64,000 nucleotides of DNA from Variovorax sp. UMC13 (GTDB lineage Bacteria; Pseudomonadota; Gammaproteobacteria; Burkholderiales; Burkholderiaceae_C), in assembly GCF_014170375.1 (NCBI RefSeq), contig NZ_LZZW01000016.1, positions 1 to 64,000 of the forward strand. The letters run 5' to 3'. The position numbers and the translations under genes are program-made. Shown in pieces: positions 62,218 through 64,000 of the stretch. Numbering within the stretch: the first letter of the stretch is position 1; the number at the start of each line of letters is the position of its first letter. Under the pieces are notes generated by a model that made no database searches, was not told the DNA's origin, and saw only the letters and a program-made list of their open reading frames with translations.

Positions 62218-64000
62218 ATGAACACCACAGCCCTCGAACGCGATCCCGCCACCCTGCCCCCGCAGCCCGCCGCTGACGCAGTTGCCGCCGAAGCGCAGGC
62301 CATCGTGCGCAACGGCGCGCAGGCCCTGCTGGCCACGCTGATCGAATGCGGTGTGGACACGATCTTCGGCTACCCCGGCGGCGCCGCGCTGCCGCTCTAC
62401 GACGCGCTGCACGGCGAGCCGCGGCTGCGCCATGTGCTGGTGCGCCACGAGCAGGCGGCGGTGCATGCGGCCGAGGGCTATGCCCGCACCACCGGCCGCG
62501 TGGGCGTGGTGCTGGTCACCTCGGGCCCGGGCGTGGCCAACACCATCAGCGGCCTGCTCGATGCGATGAGCGATTCGGTGCCGGTGCTGTGCATCAGCGG
62601 CCAGGTCGCGACCGCGTCGATCGGCACCGACGCCTTCCAGGAAAGCGATGCGCTGGGCATGACCCGGCCCGTGACCAAGTGGAACTTCCAGCCGCGCTCG
62701 GCCGACGCCATCCCTGCAGCGGTGCGGCGCGCCTTCGCAGTCGCGACCGGCGGCCGGCCCGGCCCGGTGCTGCTCGACGTGCCCAAGGACGTGCAGTCCG
62801 CGCGCCTGCGCGGCGGCGAGCCCGAAGCCATCCCGCGCCGCCTGTCGCGTGCGGCCCCTTCGACACCGCCACCCGGCAGCCTGCAGCGCGCGGCCGAGCT
62901 GCTGGCCGGCGCGCGCCGGCCGGTGTTCTACGGCGGCGGCGGGCTCATCAACTCCGGGCCCGCGGCCTGCGAGGCCTTCACCCGGCTGGTGCGACAGCTC
63001 AATGCGCCCTGCACGCTGACGCTGATGGGCCTGGGCGCCTTTCCCGCGTCCGACCCGCGCTTCGTCGGCATGCTGGGCATGCATGGCACGCTGGAAGCCA
63101 ACCTGACCATGCACGACGCCGACCTCGTGGTCTGCGTGGGCGCGCGCTTCGACGACCGCGTGACCGGCAAGCTCGACGAGTTCTGCCCGCACGCACGCAA
63201 GATCCACATCGACATCGACCCGGCCAGCATCAACAAGGTGGTGAAGGTCGACGTGGCGATGGTGGGCGACTGCGCCGCGGTGCTCGAGGCGCTGCGGGTC
63301 CTGCCCGCGCTGCAGGGGCTGCCGGCCGAGCGGCTCGCGCCGTGGTGGCAGCGCGTCGAGCGCTGGCGCGCGAAGCGCTGCCTGGACTTCGCGCCGCGCA
63401 CCGACGTGATCCTGCCGCAGCAGCTCATGCGTTCGCTGCAGCAGGCCGTGGGCGGGCGCGACGCGATCGTCTCGACCGACGTGGGCCAGCACCAGATGTG
63501 GGCCGCGCAGTACCTGCGCTTCGACCGCCCACGCCGCTGGCTCACCTCGGGCGGCGCCGGCACCATGGGCTACGGCCTGCCGGCGATCATCGGCGCGCAG
63601 GTCGCGCACCCCGCGGCGCTCGCGGTCTGCGTGAGCGGCGACGCCTCGGTGCTGATGAACATCCAGGAGCTGTCGACCGCGATGCAGCACCGCGCGCCGG
63701 TCAAGCTGGTGCTGTCGAACAACGGCTACATGGGCATGGTGCGCCAGTGGCAGGAGCTCAACCACGGCAACCGGCTGAGCCACAGCTGGAACGAGGCGCT
63801 GCCCGATTTCGTGGCGCTGGCGCGCGCCTTCGGCTGGGGCGCGCGGCGGGTCGCCGACCCGGCCGAGCTCGAGGCGGCGCTGGCCGAATGCATGGCCCAC
63901 GACGGCCCCTTCTTCCTCGACGTGCAGGTGGCGGCGCAGGAGAACTGCTTTCCGATGATGCCGGCCGGCCAGGGCCACCACCGCGTGATGCTGGGCAAGG
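62218..64000 (+). CDS. ilvB: Acetolactate synthase large subunit, partial at right edge
   Basis: This ThDP enzyme joins two pyruvates, or pyruvate and 2-oxobutyrate, in the first step of branched-chain amino acid synthesis. The visible 594 residues include the catalytic Glu78 (RHEQA), FGYPGGAALPLYDAL, the FAD-region LGMHGTLEANLTM and the ThDP motif GDASVLMNIQEL...NNGYMGMV. The N-terminus is about 25-30 residues longer than usual. GDAS with HGNRLSHSW and ENCFPMMP near the end are more typical, as I recall, of the alphaproteobacterial branch. The frame is open at the edge and should end within a few codons. It is divergent from the Lrp-type gene. Confidence 0.93.
   Translation, partial: MNTTALERDPATLPPQPAADAVAAEAQAIVRNGAQALLATLIECGVDTIFGYPGGAALPLYDALHGEPRLRHVLVRHEQAAVHAAEGYARTTGRVGVVLVTSGPGVANTISGLLDAMSDSVPVLCISGQVATASIGTDAFQESDALGMTRPVTKWNFQPRSADAIPAAVRRAFAVATGGRPGPVLLDVPKDVQSARLRGGEPEAIPRRLSRAAPSTPPPGSLQRAAELLAGARRPVFYGGGGLINSGPAACEAFTRLVRQLNAPCTLTLMGLGAFPASDPRFVGMLGMHGTLEANLTMHDADLVVCVGARFDDRVTGKLDEFCPHARKIHIDIDPASINKVVKVDVAMVGDCAAVLEALRVLPALQGLPAERLAPWWQRVERWRAKRCLDFAPRTDVILPQQLMRSLQQAVGGRDAIVSTDVGQHQMWAAQYLRFDRPRRWLTSGGAGTMGYGLPAIIGAQVAHPAALAVCVSGDASVLMNIQELSTAMQHRAPVKLVLSNNGYMGMVRQWQELNHGNRLSHSWNEALPDFVALARAFGWGARRVADPAELEAALAECMAHDGPFFLDVQVAAQENCFPMMPAGQGHHRVMLGK

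Overview
The window is one contiguous piece of chromosome from a very GC-rich betaproteobacterium. Gene content points to Burkholderiales, family Comamonadaceae, most like Variovorax: many Bug-type solute receptors, a TctAB pair without its own TctC, an A-J-B-C-E-F-G urease cluster, NhaR- and BugR-style gene neighbourhoods, and GC-rich intergenic mosaic repeats of a kind I remember from that family. I see no rRNA, tRNA, CRISPR array, insertion sequence, phage gene or replication origin. Coding density is high and only one gene-free stretch (56151-56577) exceeds 300 bases. The genus call is inference from gene content, not from a database search.

Layout. 84-4996: an oligopeptide-type ABC importer operon (minus strand) with a divergent RidA. 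5016-9888: lipoprotein release genes lolC-lolD (minus), then an RpfE-like protein and recJ. 9917-15532: an OmpR-type two-component system, an AraC-type regulator and a secreted Ntn-hydrolase acylase. 15743-25611: a hydroxyacid or sugar-acid catabolic region: tctBA, a divergent pair of transcription units around a GntR regulator (three dehydrogenases leftward; regulator, 2-hydroxyacid dehydrogenase, enolase-superfamily enzyme and Bug receptor rightward). 25746-27065: a Dps-like ferritin and a predicted barrel protein.

27070-36914 is the region I find most striking. A 1201-residue protein fuses an NCS1 (purine/cytosine/allantoin-type) transporter, a cysteine-rich module, a histidine kinase and a receiver domain. 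It overlaps the gene for a LuxR-type response regulator and is divergent, across only 75 bases, from the urease operon ureA-ureJ-ureB-ureC-ureE-ureF-ureG. The chaperone gene ureD, usually just upstream of ureA, is not there. The arrangement suggests a transporter-like sensor for a nitrogen compound that controls urease; that function is inference.

36924-45889: a TonB-dependent receptor whose ribosome binding site lies inside a predicted hairpin, an IscR-like Rrf2 regulator that has lost most cluster ligands, a BI-1/YccA membrane protein, NhaR, a secreted protein of unknown family and a diguanylate cyclase. 45962-56150: a GntR regulator divergent from a fused indolepyruvate:ferredoxin oxidoreductase and a Bug receptor, facing a five-gene Liv-type ABC importer. 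Near-identical 14-bp palindromes lie in front of the oxidoreductase and in front of the importer, which suggests one regulon for aryl-pyruvate or aromatic amino acid use.

56578-64000: a secreted alpha/beta-hydrolase-like lipoprotein; a YheO-type regulator divergent from a Tat-exported PLP (aminotransferase class V) lipoprotein and a lipoprotein RidA, apparently a cell-envelope version of the usual cytoplasmic PLP enzyme/RidA partnership, with matching palindromes in the shared intergenic region; then an Lrp-type regulator divergent from an acetolactate synthase large subunit that runs off the right edge.
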